Origin: Acrasis kona
Taxonomy: Eukaryota; Heterolobosea; Eutetramitea; Acrasida; Acrasidae
Length of the DNA stretch: 56,969 nucleotides
Assembly (NCBI GenBank): GCA_026419775.2
Contig: JAOPGA020001460.1
Location: forward strand, 1 to 56,969
Direction: 5' to 3'
The position numbers and the translations under genes were made by a program. Shown one piece after another: positions 1 to 9,512 of this stretch. How positions within the stretch are numbered: the first letter of the stretch is position 1; each line of letters opens with the position of its first letter. The notes below the pieces were generated by a model. That model made no database searches and was not told the origin of the DNA. It saw only the letters and a program-made list of their open reading frames with translations.

Positions 1-966
1 CACGAGAAGACTCGTCATTGTTTACAAACAAATAGAATACGTGGTCTGGATATAAACCTTGGCTCACTAAAAAATCAAGGTGAGCTGTTGTGGTGGGGAA
101 GTCGTCCATGATCCATCCCTGCGTGACGCAGTCCTGCTGAGCTAGGCGCCACTCTAGTAGTTTTTCAAAGAAGTTCTTTGGTGGTTTGTCCGAATCAACA
201 TACGTAACACACATTTCTACAATAGGCTCAGGTACGTTGTCAACTTGATTTACAACTTGATATGGAATTTGGAGTGGATTGATGTATACCAAATTAAATG
301 CATCTCTGATGCGCTGGCATTGTGTAGTTTTGCCCGATCCCGGTGGACCCAGTATAACTACCTTGGTGTTGTTCTGTAATCCTTGTATGGACCTCTTTGC
401 TTGTGAAAAGGCTTTTAGCTGATTTTGAGAATCTACCATCACTACAGATTCTCCAAAGCAATGTATCACCTGTTGTATGTTGTTGTCATTTGCTTGTTTC
501 TGTTGCACAAAAACATGGTCAGGATACAGACCTAATTCTTGCATTTTCAGTGCTTGGATTTTGTTGTTTGGAAATCCACTCATCACCCAACCCTTGTTAT
601 AATCACTTTTAGTGGACAATGATTCCAGTTCTTTTTTCAACTCAGCACCCGATAAATCCTAACTTGCATTAGACGAATACGTAATGGAATGCATCAAACC
701 TGAGATAGTTGAACATGTACCATCCCAAACTCCTTTGCCATACTATCGCACAGCTGTTTACTTGAATCTCCAATCATTACAATTCTTCGAAATGATTCTT
801 TCGGTTTGTCCAAGACGCTTAGAAGAAATTCTATTGGATCAGATGGTTTGTGTATTGCAATCTGCCCCATCAATCTTTGAAACAATGGTCCAATGTCATG
901 CTCCACAATATAACGGTTGGAGGAGTTACGGAACTCTTCTTCATCAATGGGATCGAGACTGGTCAT
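1..966 (-). CDS. AK8: Adenylate kinase 8-like protein, partial at left edge
   Basis: Tandem adenylate kinase-type protein, probably ciliary, moving phosphate between adenine nucleotides. Exon 1 is 966-700 and exon 2 runs from 658 off the window edge; the 41-nt intron (659-699) joins in phase 0. Residues about 15-50 match the dimerisation-like start of AK7/AK8 (segment YIVEHDIGPLFQRLMGQ). The first nucleotide fold is degenerate: its P-loop reads MIGDSSKQL instead of GxxGxGKT, and its NMP-binding part is missing, although the GWVMSGFP strand remains. The second domain has an intact P-loop, GPPGSGKT, at about residue 193, followed by a GWIMDDFP motif. AK8 is known from motile cilia of animals and protists. 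Start ATG is 966. The C terminus lies outside the window. Confidence 0.85.
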
Positions 967-2532
967 AGTAATATAAAATGGCGGGATGTTTGTAACTTTT
1001 ACAACAGCATGAAGAGATTGACATCCAAAAATTAAGTTTGTTTATAGACCCTCTGAACGGTCTATGTATGGACACGATAACCACATATAATGAACAACAA
1101 ATGCAAGCTGTTTAATTTATAAATGGCGATGTGAATATCTTTCCGCGTTTTATTGTGACAATTCACCGTGCAGTTTATTTAAAATTAATGTAGTTTCACG
1201 CCTCCTTAAGCATTGTCAACGCACACCACAGTATAGATAGACATTTTATAAACTCCATACGTTGTTAATCTGATAAAGTAATTGGATCGTCCTCCTTTGA
1301 ACTCTTCATCAAGAATATCCTACTTGCAAAAATATTTTTGACTTGACAACTCAAAGCAGTCTATTTTGACGTCTATTACAATGATCAGCACTACTTTAAG
1401 AATTTAAGACATGACATGTGACCATATTTCACTATTGTGAGACAATGTATGTTAGTCCGAGGAATCTTGAACTAGACTATTTAAAGCACTTGTTTGGCAC
1501 ATGCGATCCACAAAATCAAAAAAACACAACACACACACATCATGACTAGTCTCATCCGCTGATGACCCTGCTACCTACTTTACTTCGCTGCTACTATCGC
1601 TGCTGAGAACTCTTCATAGTTTTCGCTACTGCTACGGATAACGACTCTGCTATCTATTTCGCTCCTACAGGATTTTTCAGTTAGTACATAGAACGTAGGG
1701 TCTCACAACCTGTAACATCGTTCAGTGGAAACTGTTAATCGATGCCACTGCTACATCAAGACACCAAGACGCACATTCGCATTCCTGGAAGATCTCACAT
1801 AGTTTCAGACATCATCAACAGCTCACACAACACTTCCGCCATCATTACCTGTCAAAACTACCCACTTTCTGTGCACATACACACAACACATTCAAGCAGC
1901 GCTGCCCTTTTCAATTCAACTAACAACGAGTTACGTTTGCTGATCATTCCTACATTCGCGAACGATCGACATTACTACAATAATCCACGATTAACCTCCA
2001 TAACATTGTCAAAATTCTTTGATGCCCTGAGTGTCTAATATAAACCCTAACAATTCTACTTAAAGCAGCTAATAGTAAAGTGTTGATGTTTAATAAATGT
2101 TGAAAATCAATAAACCAATTGTTTGATAAATTAAAAAATGTACAACTTTAATGTCCAAATACGATGTCACATGTTTTTAATTCGAAAAAATGAGTTCATA
2201 ATAACGTCGTTTGTTTCCTGTTGTTCAAACTATCGCTACATTAGAAAAGTTTGGAATTTCTTTCTTGAAGAGTACCGCAAACTATAAAAGTATATTTATA
2301 CACGTACCAAGAATTTCCTGTTGTTTCAACCACCTCTTGGCGAAAAAAACAATATCCATTTCAACTTGCATTATGTCTCAGCTCCATAAAAGTTTTTGTT
2401 GTAACGAATATTAAAATCAAGATAGAAGTCTCAAACTACAATAATACTCGTATGTTTGTCCTACGAGTACTAAAATTAATCGATATACGAAATCCAATAG
2501 ATATCATCTCTTTGATTAAAAATAAGAAAATT
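967..2532. other. Long intergenic stretch, no supported gene
   Basis: About 1.6 kb without a convincing protein gene. It holds ATG-started open frames, the longest being 98 codons at 1742-2038 on the plus strand, rich in His, Ser, Thr and Asn with no recognisable domain. Between 1560 and 1680 there are loose repeats of GCTGCTA/GCTACT-type triplets. It may hold a noncoding transcript or promoter and UTR sequence for neighbours. Confidence 0.4.
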
Positions 2533-2614
2533 TGTCGTTCACGAGAATCGAACTCGTGTCTCAGGTGCCACAAACCTATATTCTACCAATGTTCAACTAT
2601 TAAACTAGAACGAC
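2533..2614 (-). tRNA. tRNA-His (GTG) with enlarged D-loop
   Basis: A cloverleaf fits on the minus strand. The 7-bp acceptor GTCGTTC/GAACGAC is fully paired. The D stem is GTTT/GAAT (2605-2602 with 2583-2580). The anticodon stem is TAGGT/ACCTG with loop TTGTGGC, giving anticodon GTG, and the T arm is ACGAG-TTCGATT-CTCGT. The discriminator A is at 2533 and a TTTT Pol III stop follows at 2530-2527. The D-loop is 18 nt (2601-2584) instead of the usual 8-9; about 10 nt are inserted just 5' of the conserved GG. The rest matches ordinary eukaryotic tRNA-His. It could be an active gene with a D-loop intron, an active gene tolerating a large loop, or a pseudogene; full stem pairing argues against the last. 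Confidence 0.85.
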
Positions 2615-2745
2615 GTCATAATCAAACTTATTATTTTTACATTTTAAAATTATGTATAGTAATGTTAAAATTATCCGCGAGCAGCTCATTTTTTGACATG
2701 CCATAATAAATATCCGCTGTCAGATACGAACATTTAGTTTGTAAA

Positions 2746-3516
2746 ATGGACAGATTGGTTTTGGCGACAGTGGTTTGCTGTATGGCCATCACTGTGATTG
2801 CAAGCGATCCAAGTTGTGCCAGAAGCGCAGCAAAATCTTCCGGACGTGCCGTGCTAAGCTCACCAAATGTTCAAGAAGCTGCAGTTACCAACAAAAGGCC
2901 ACCATCATTGTTTTTCGAGTATGCTCTAAATGATAAGAACACAGTGGCAGGGAGACAAATCATAACAACTAGAGGAGGTTACAATGGGCACACCGGCCCC
3001 ATGACAGAATCAGATGTTTTCACATTTGGCCTCATGTACATCAGAGCAGGAACGGACAAGAATTCTGAGAAGACAGCAAAGCTGGTGTATCCTAACATTG
3101 ACTACTCTGGACTAAACTGCAGAAACTGCGTGTTTGATTGTCAATTCACCGTTCCCGCTCCCTACGCAAAGCCGATGACGGGTTGGGGTGTGGAGTATAA
3201 TAAGAAGTGGATCCCGACCGTGTTTGACCAGTGCGCACCCTCTGGCGCCCCCTATCAGAGCTACAGTTTTTACTCTTATGCGTGCGTTGATGTTGGGTTC
3301 GAGTGTGATGATTATAGTTCAGTTAGCGATCGTGATATTGACTTGATGTTGAACATTTGTAGAAATGTTAATGGGTGCCGCTTTAACCCTGTGTATAGCC
3401 GCGAAGACATTTACGCAATGATCAGGAAGAACAAGATAGGTCACATGCCTTCTGTAAGTCAAGCCTTAGGTTTCTGGAAGAGAGGGAGGATTGGTCAAAG
3501 TGCTATTGTGAGGTAA
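2746..3516 (+). CDS. Small secreted cysteine-containing protein
   Basis: 256-residue protein that I do not recognise. It starts with a clear signal peptide: a hydrophobic run of about 20 residues (LVLATVVCCMAITVIA), then SDPSCARS. The mature part has about eleven cysteines, including CRNCVFDC near residue 125 and CVDVGFECDD near 180, so disulfide bonds are likely. There is no transmembrane segment after the signal peptide, so it is probably secreted or vacuolar. Single exon; ATG follows AAA at 2743-2745. AATAAA overlaps the stop codon region at 3515-3520, typical of this window. Function unknown; the spacing of cysteines does not match any family I know. Confidence 0.75.
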   Translation: MDRLVLATVVCCMAITVIASDPSCARSAAKSSGRAVLSSPNVQEAAVTNKRPPSLFFEYALNDKNTVAGRQIITTRGGYNGHTGPMTESDVFTFGLMYIRAGTDKNSEKTAKLVYPNIDYSGLNCRNCVFDCQFTVPAPYAKPMTGWGVEYNKKWIPTVFDQCAPSGAPYQSYSFYSYACVDVGFECDDYSSVSDRDIDLMLNICRNVNGCRFNPVYSREDIYAMIRKNKIGHMPSVSQALGFWKRGRIGQSAIVR

Positions 3517-3919
3517 ATAAATTTGATTTTAGTACCTATCAAATACATAACAAAAATACATTAATACTTTCTTCGAAATATGATCCAACAGTTCAACTCA
3601 TCCGTTTTCACAATTACTGGTATGTAACATTACTATTCTTCCAGGCTTGTTTGTTGAATTTGAGCGAGAAACCTTCGATTGCCTGATAGTCGCCTTTTCC
3701 TGGAGATAGTATCCATTAACTTTCACTGAAATTCTACAACGTTGTGATTTGAACAATTTTTGTAAAAGTGAAGAAATGGAACTTGTGATCATTAACAGAA
3801 TTGTGAGGGGGTCAGCATTAATTTTTATGGTAATAAACTCATTGAAAATTACTTGGGCACCGAAAGAGAAAAAAAATGACAATGTACCAAAAAATATATT
3901 TATTTATTAAAATCAAAAT

Positions 3920-4750
3920 TTACTTTCTTCCAATCATGTGTGAGATTGATCCAAGAATTATCAAACCCATGGAGATAATCCACAAGACTCCAGTAAAGTT
4001 CTCGAAGCCTTGTTTGGTAACACTTGGCCACATCATATACATGGCGTATGTTGCAATCCAGAAAGCAGTGGCACCTGCAAGATAGAAACTGGAGGCCAAA
4101 GCATTACCCCAAATGGCCAATTTGTGAGAGCCAGTTGGTTTGAAATCAACAAGAGCTCCCTCATTGCGACGTAAAGGTAAAGACTCATTGGGTAGATAGG
4201 TTTCGTGCTTGTACAAGTCAGTTGCGTCCCAGAAGACTCCCAAAACTCTAATGAAGAAGGAACCTGTCAAAAGTCCACCTCCGACTAACCACATAATACG
4301 ACCAGCATACTTTGTGTTGTCGTAGTAACTTAACCAGAAGGCAGAGCCCAGAACCAAGCAAGCGCTGGCGGCGAAGAACATGATGCTTGAGATGAGATTA
4401 GACCATACATATCCCTTCTTGTTGTTGCGTCTGAAGGATCCTACCAAACTGAGAACGGATGCCAATAACCAAAGACCAAAACCAATGGTCATAACAATGC
4501 CGATGGTGTTGTAGAAGTATCTCCAATCGCTGAGTATCATACCGGCACCGGCCAATACCATAGAAGCACCAGAAAATACCAAAAAGGCACCCAATGAAGT
4601 AATCACGTGCATGGCACGTGTCACCTTGTCTCCTCCAATCTCGTATTCAATCACTCTGGCCACTGGGCGTACTTCTGGCATGGTAATCATGCCAGGGGAA
4701 TTAAAACGCTTTGCATTAATCTCTGCATGTTGTGTTGGTGTGCGAATCAT
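3920..4750 (-). CDS. Multi-pass membrane protein, YrhK-like, paralogue of the 36.2 kb gene
   Basis: 276 residues with about eight hydrophobic segments after a roughly 50-residue cytosolic N terminus. It aligns along its length with the protein at 36253-37065: both have a helix pair followed by SD(W)RY/SDYTRY, a central GSFFIRVLG/GSALILLHF helix, then a loop with YLPNES/YLPINN, and two closing helices. The pattern of paired helices with Gly-Ser-rich turns resembles the bacterial YrhK membrane domain, but this is a weak assignment. Single exon; ATG at 4750, AATAAA-like signals just past the stop. Transport, sensing or scaffold roles are all possible. The two copies are 32 kb apart, so this is a dispersed family rather than a tandem array. 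Confidence 0.7.
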   Translation of the reverse strand: MIRTPTQHAEINAKRFNSPGMITMPEVRPVARVIEYEIGGDKVTRAMHVITSLGAFLVFSGASMVLAGAGMILSDWRYFYNTIGIVMTIGFGLWLLASVLSLVGSFRRNNKKGYVWSNLISSIMFFAASACLVLGSAFWLSYYDNTKYAGRIMWLVGGGLLTGSFFIRVLGVFWDATDLYKHETYLPNESLPLRRNEGALVDFKPTGSHKLAIWGNALASSFYLAGATAFWIATYAMYMMWPSVTKQGFENFTGVLWIISMGLIILGSISHMIGRK

Positions 4751-4899
4751 TATTGTGTTTGTTTATTTGTATCGTACCTATCTCCACTCTATTTTTATAC
4801 TGCTCAATCTCTAATAATAAAACGACTTTTTTTAGAACTCCTGAATCGGAGTTCACACTTCCGATATATCAAAAATCAAAATTAAAAATAGAATAATAT

Positions 4900-7800
4900 T
4901 TATTTGTGAGTATTACATTTACAATGACAATCGCTAACACTACATTCTTGATGCTTCTCGAACCACTGCATCAAGTGATTCACGTGACCACCATGTTTAC
5001 ATTTGGTGCACCAAGAAAAACAATAATCGAGAGCACCATATTCGTTTTCTGATTTGGTGCCACCCAAGCTCTGACTAGGACTTCCGAAGCTCATCAAACA
5101 CACTGCACACTTTGGCAATGGCTTACGACAATTGGGACACCCAGTGGCCTTCGGTCTCGTTGCAAAATTACCATATCGACTGGTAAACGTGCTCATCCTG
5201 CCACCACGACTGCTCAACAGTGCGTGATGAACGAGCGCTTGATCGCAAAAGGCACACTTGACGCTGACCATGGCGCTCTTTGGAATGGTCAACGTGTTGT
5301 CGTTGTGTTCGTGTAATCGATTGGCAATGCTGCAATCCAATAATGCTCTCTCTTCGAACATTTGCCATCGATCCAATAAATCTCTATACTCCTCTAACCA
5401 CTTATCGGCCAACGACGAACAAGATGGTGGCGATGGCGATGGCGAAGGCGACGGCTGCTGTTGTTGCTTCATGGTCAAACTAGCCAATTGAACGTCGCCT
5501 GTGCGATCCACGTAACTCTGCATGAGCTGAATGCCAGATTGATCGATTCCAGTCAGCAGAATACCTTCCAGCGATCCATTCTTTGTGTACTTTTCGGTCA
5601 TGTCGTACAAGTACTTGTTGAGATCGTCGTCGTTGAGATAGATACTTGCGAATGCAATTCGATCGTTGAGCGATATGGAATGTTCTTGTAATACGCATGA
5701 TAAGGAGTGATGATGAAGATCCAAATGATCCAAATCTTCGTGATCATCTAATTCTGGACTACTGCTGGTGCTCGATGGCGGTAGCAATTGATTGGTGGCG
5801 TTGTTGGATGACGATTGGTTGTTGGTGGTGGTGGATGTAGATTGAGATTGTGATTGATGATTAGATCCACCATAGGATAAGAATCCAAGGGCAGCTTTTA
5901 GATAGGGATCAATGTTGGTGAGCGATTCAAAAACTTGACGAAATTCAAATCTTCGATCTTCGCTGTAACCGCTCAGGGCATAGGCCAAGAATTTGTAATT
6001 GATCATGTCTTGATTCATTTGAGTCAGCAGTAATGTTGCTTTTTTTAATTCCAAATTAAAGATGGCGATGGCAATGCTTCGAAATGATACTTGTGATGCG
6101 TGATCGTTCCATCCGCATATTTGTAACATTAATGTGCGCGAGGGTGACGAGTAGGTTTTGATGCTGGGCATGATGTTGTTCTTCTCGTTGGAAGGTAGGA
6201 TGGGAATGGGTTTGTATGGTAATGATGATGAATTGAATAAAGAAGTGATGCCGACGTATTCGTATTCGTTGCGCTTCTTGTCCATGTTTTCGTTGAGTTG
6301 ACGTAATTTGCTGAACCATGACCATACGAATGTGGAAGGCGTGTCGTTGAGCTTGATGGATATTTCCAAGTTCTTGTCAATGTCTATTCCAATTTGATTC
6401 TTCGCTCTCGTTCTCATCAACACCGAACAATCCACCAGTAGGTTTGATTCGATTAATGATTCCTTGACGTTTGATCTGTGTGGTACGTTAGTAACCAGGA
6501 TCATGATTAATACTTACGATATGCAACCTAATGGAGATAACGAATACTTGACGTGATCGGTGATGAATAATTGTCGCACCACTCCAATGTTGGATGCGAT
6601 CAGCACGCAGTTGGGAACGGTTGGATGGAACGAAAAACTGGTCACGTTGTCGTCGCTCAAATAGACTGTTTTGTATGGACTGATCTTGTATTGGAGTGAT
6701 TTGTTGGCAGAGTCGGACAGGTCCCATAATTTGATGCTTGACCTAAAGTGAGCGTTAATGATGACTGTGTGAAAATGAAAATTACTTTGCTAACACGCAT
6801 AAACAATTGTTTTGATTGGGAGACCACTCCACATGATTAATGGGCTTGGTTGCTGATGTGGAGGATTCCTTTTCCATGTTTCCCACTGTGAATTCCTTGA
6901 CGGGTGCTATCCTTCTCATATCCCATACCTTGACGGAATTGTCGTCACTGTATGACATGAAGTAATTTTTATCATTTGGGTTGAACTGTAATCCATATAC
7001 GCTCCTGTTGTGTGCTTGGAAGTGATGTGTTTGTTTGAGGTTCTTTGCGTTGGTGTATTCTCTAAAGTCAAACACTCTAATGTATTTGTAACTAGTCCCA
7101 ACAAGAAGTGTTAATGGCGTTGATGGCATCCATGTGACGGAATTCTACGTGAATGGTTAACAAAAGTAACACCGTATGCACTTACAACTGATTCTGTTGG
7201 CATCTCGTATAAGGGTCTGGTCACAACTTCAGTATTACCGGTTTGAATGGTTTGCTGCTTGATACCGGAAGCTCATTGCATCACTGCGATCAGTTTGGTA
7301 GGAGCTGGCCGTATCCAAATTAGTCACCACGCTTGATTCTGCGTCTAAAAGACAGAGTTAATGAATGTAAAAAATAAAAATATATTCTTACCAACGCTAT
7401 TAATGTCCCATACCAAACAATTATTATCGTTTCTTGCCTTTTCATATCCTGCAGCAATTAGATTGGTGTGAACAGGATTCCACGATAGGCATCTACAAGC
7501 ACGTTGAGCTCTTGGTACAAACTCCATTACAATCTCTTGGCGTTGTGAGTCGTCCAATACAATGCGTCCGCTCTGCAGACCAAGAGCTAATGTCGTCTGC
7601 GACTCTGGAGACCAAGCTACACACTGCGTCATCATGTAAGCGGTTTTGAATGTTAAATTGATTACCTTGGCTGGGGTTTGAAGATTGGTGCTACTAACGA
7701 CCGAAAAAACTTCATTAGGATCGTATAATTCGTCGTTCAAAATGTTCGCACTCTGCGATGATTGCTTTAAAAACTATAATTGATTCAGTACAGTTTTTTC

Positions 7801-7981
7801 TCGCTGCACATACTTCTTCTTTAACGTTATAATAATGCACACTGGCCTGCGAAACTACACAAAATTTGTTTGTAGCGAACGGATTCCAACTTATGATATG
7901 AGAGTTGTCAAGAAGCGCACTGATTGGAGCATTTGATGATTGTGATTGTAGAGAAAACGAAGTGGAATAGTATGGATGCAT
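4900..7981 (-). CDS. MIOS: GATOR2 complex protein MIOS
   Basis: Subunit of GATOR2, which relieves GATOR1 inhibition of TORC1 at the lysosome when amino acids are present. Exons on the minus strand: 7981-7814, 7752-7392, a problem exon ending at 7186, 7144-6786, 6742-6518 and 6475-4900. Introns are 61, about 47, 41, 43 and 42 nt. The N-terminal half is WD40 (SHIISWNPFATNKF, CLSWNPVHTNLIAAG, VEWSPNQNN). The middle carries the strongest signature, GILLTGIDQSGIQLMQSYV. The C terminus has the zinc-binding CAFC...CPNCRKPLPKCAVCL and CTKCKHGGH...CHCKC modules of MIOS. The reading frame breaks between about 7265 and 7344: either one extra base, or a longer 120-nt intron (7272-7391) that bypasses it. 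Poly-Ser/Pro/Gln stretches sit near the middle of the last exon. Confidence 0.9.
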
Positions 7982-8098
7982 TCATGTATCTGAAGTTGAC
8001 GAGGTTACAAAATAATATTAAATTTTATTTACATAACTCTGTTGTTGCCTGACCTTACTGAACCTCAACCCGACTTGACCTATCAGTGTTGATATTAA

Positions 8099-8655
8099 TT
8101 ACTGACTGTATAAATCGCCCATATTTTGTGTGTTTGCATCTTCGTATTGGGAGTCTAATTGGGTCTGGGTGTCTACTTGCGAGTCCCCATTAGTCATCTC
8201 CACATCTTGGATTTGTGATGCTTCTATCTTGGGTTCATCTTTTAATTCTTGGTTAGATTCCTCCTCCGCCTCTTCTTCCTCTTCTTCCTCTGCAGTTCCG
8301 CTTTTACTATTTTTCCAGTTCCGAACCTCATCGTCAGAGACTTAATATATTAATATTATTCATATGAATTCATATGAAGAGTCATACGTTTAATCCACTT
8401 TGGGGCTATGAAATTACCCACCACACCGCGGACAAGTTTATAGGGTCTTGTCCGCAAATTTCTGTTCTTTGATAACCAGTTTGTAGATCCTGAGGAACTT
8501 GTTGTTGGCTTTGATACCCTTTCTCTTGGTGCCGCCCTCTCTGTTCTATTTGGTACGTATGCTCCATCATCGCTTTCCTCGCCATGATTGGAGTCTTCGC
8601 TATTATCATTGATAAATGAACCAACACTGGATCTGGTTACCCTCCTCTCAGACAT
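8099..8655 (-). CDS. Small acidic/basic protein, probably nuclear
   Basis: Two exons, 8655-8388 and 8340-8099, joined over a 47-nt AT-rich intron (8341-8387) in phase 1. About 169 residues; an in-frame ATG 33 nt upstream (8688) is an alternative start. The N-terminal half is rich in Arg, Ser and acidic residues (SERRVTRSS, EESDDGAYVPNRT). The middle holds what looks like the conserved core, RPYKLVRGVVGNFIAPKWIK followed by LSDDEVRNWKN across the splice. The tail is a run of glutamates and then Gln/Asp-rich low complexity. I do not recognise the family. Charge pattern suggests a chromatin or RNA-associated protein; this is inference. It is divergent from the gene at 8702, with less than 50 bp between start codons. 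Confidence 0.7.
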
Positions 8656-8701
8656 GTTCTGTAGATTGTAACGAAAGTCAACGAGCAACAGTTTAAATAA
8701 G

Positions 8702-9472
8702 ATGTCTAACCCTGAAGAAGTTGCGAAACCATTCCATGAGCCCCTTGGAAGAGAGAGATCTTTCGCAATAGAACACTATCCCGAAGTTGAACCGAGACCA
8801 ATAAGACGAATCAAATTTTTCAGAGGCCTTTTCGAAGAACCAGAAACTCCTTACAGCAGATTCTTAGTTCTCTCTGGTTTCTCAGTCTTTGCTGGAGCTA
8901 TGTCTGGCTATGTTCACAACTGGTGGTACGAGTCTCGTAAACCAGCAAATGTGAGTGCCGGAACGTATTCCAGGTTTGTTTGGAGATATTTTAAAAGACC
9001 TTTCGCCTTTGTATCATGTGCAGGTATTTTATGGTCTGGTACCTCAATGGCAATGGAACAATATAACACTTACCAAGTAGCACCCATTGGTAAGTACAAA
9101 CCACAGGACCTCCGCCAACGTGTTTCTGCAAGCATGACTGTTGGTGCAGTTGTTGCCTTGTTCACTAAAAACCTAAACAAGGGTCTCGCCACATCTGCAG
9201 TGATTGGATTCTGGCACTATGTCTTTTTGGCTTGGTACTTTGCAAGAGGAGACTATTATGTTAGATTGAGAAGATTAAACATGAAGGCCCACCGCAACGA
9301 TCCATTAAGTGGACCCGTACCTGAAGCCATTGCAAACTACAAAATATATGACAATGTATTCGTCAACAACCCCTTCCTTCCCAATCTAGACGAAAACAAC
9401 AACACAAACGTTTTACCCAAACACATTAACCACATTGTCTACACGAACGAAGAGAAGCCTGGTTTTAACTGA
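8702..9472 (+). CDS. Predicted mitochondrial membrane protein
   Basis: 256-residue protein with no certain family. A roughly 55-residue N-terminal soluble part is followed by hydrophobic segments at about 57-75 (FLVLSGFSVFAGAMSGYV), 95-115, 140-155 and 160-180. The GILWSGTSMAMEQY segment and the later ASMTVGAVVALFTKNLNKG helix recall the Gly-rich helices of Tim17/Tim22/NDUFA11-type inner-membrane proteins. A YFARGDYYVRLRRLNMK stretch and a hydrophilic tail end the protein. Single exon; ATG at 8702 is 46 bp from the nearer divergent ATG on the other strand, so the two genes probably share a promoter. The complex I subunit NDUFA11 is one candidate; confidence in that is low. Confidence 0.65.
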   Translation: MSNPEEVAKPFHEPLGRERSFAIEHYPEVEPRPIRRIKFFRGLFEEPETPYSRFLVLSGFSVFAGAMSGYVHNWWYESRKPANVSAGTYSRFVWRYFKRPFAFVSCAGILWSGTSMAMEQYNTYQVAPIGKYKPQDLRQRVSASMTVGAVVALFTKNLNKGLATSAVIGFWHYVFLAWYFARGDYYVRLRRLNMKAHRNDPLSGPVPEAIANYKIYDNVFVNNPFLPNLDENNNTNVLPKHINHIVYTNEEKPGFN

Positions 9473-9512
9473 AACATTAATACACTTTGGGATATACAAA
9501 AATAAAAATTGT

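Noticed and set aside
1742-2038. 98-codon plus-strand frame in the first spacer
   Set aside because: Begins with ATG but composition (His/Ser/Thr/Asn-rich) and lack of any motif do not support a gene.
3598-3882. 94-codon minus-strand frame
   Set aside because: No ATG, lies between two genes' 3' ends, low-complexity hydrophobic start; no coding support.
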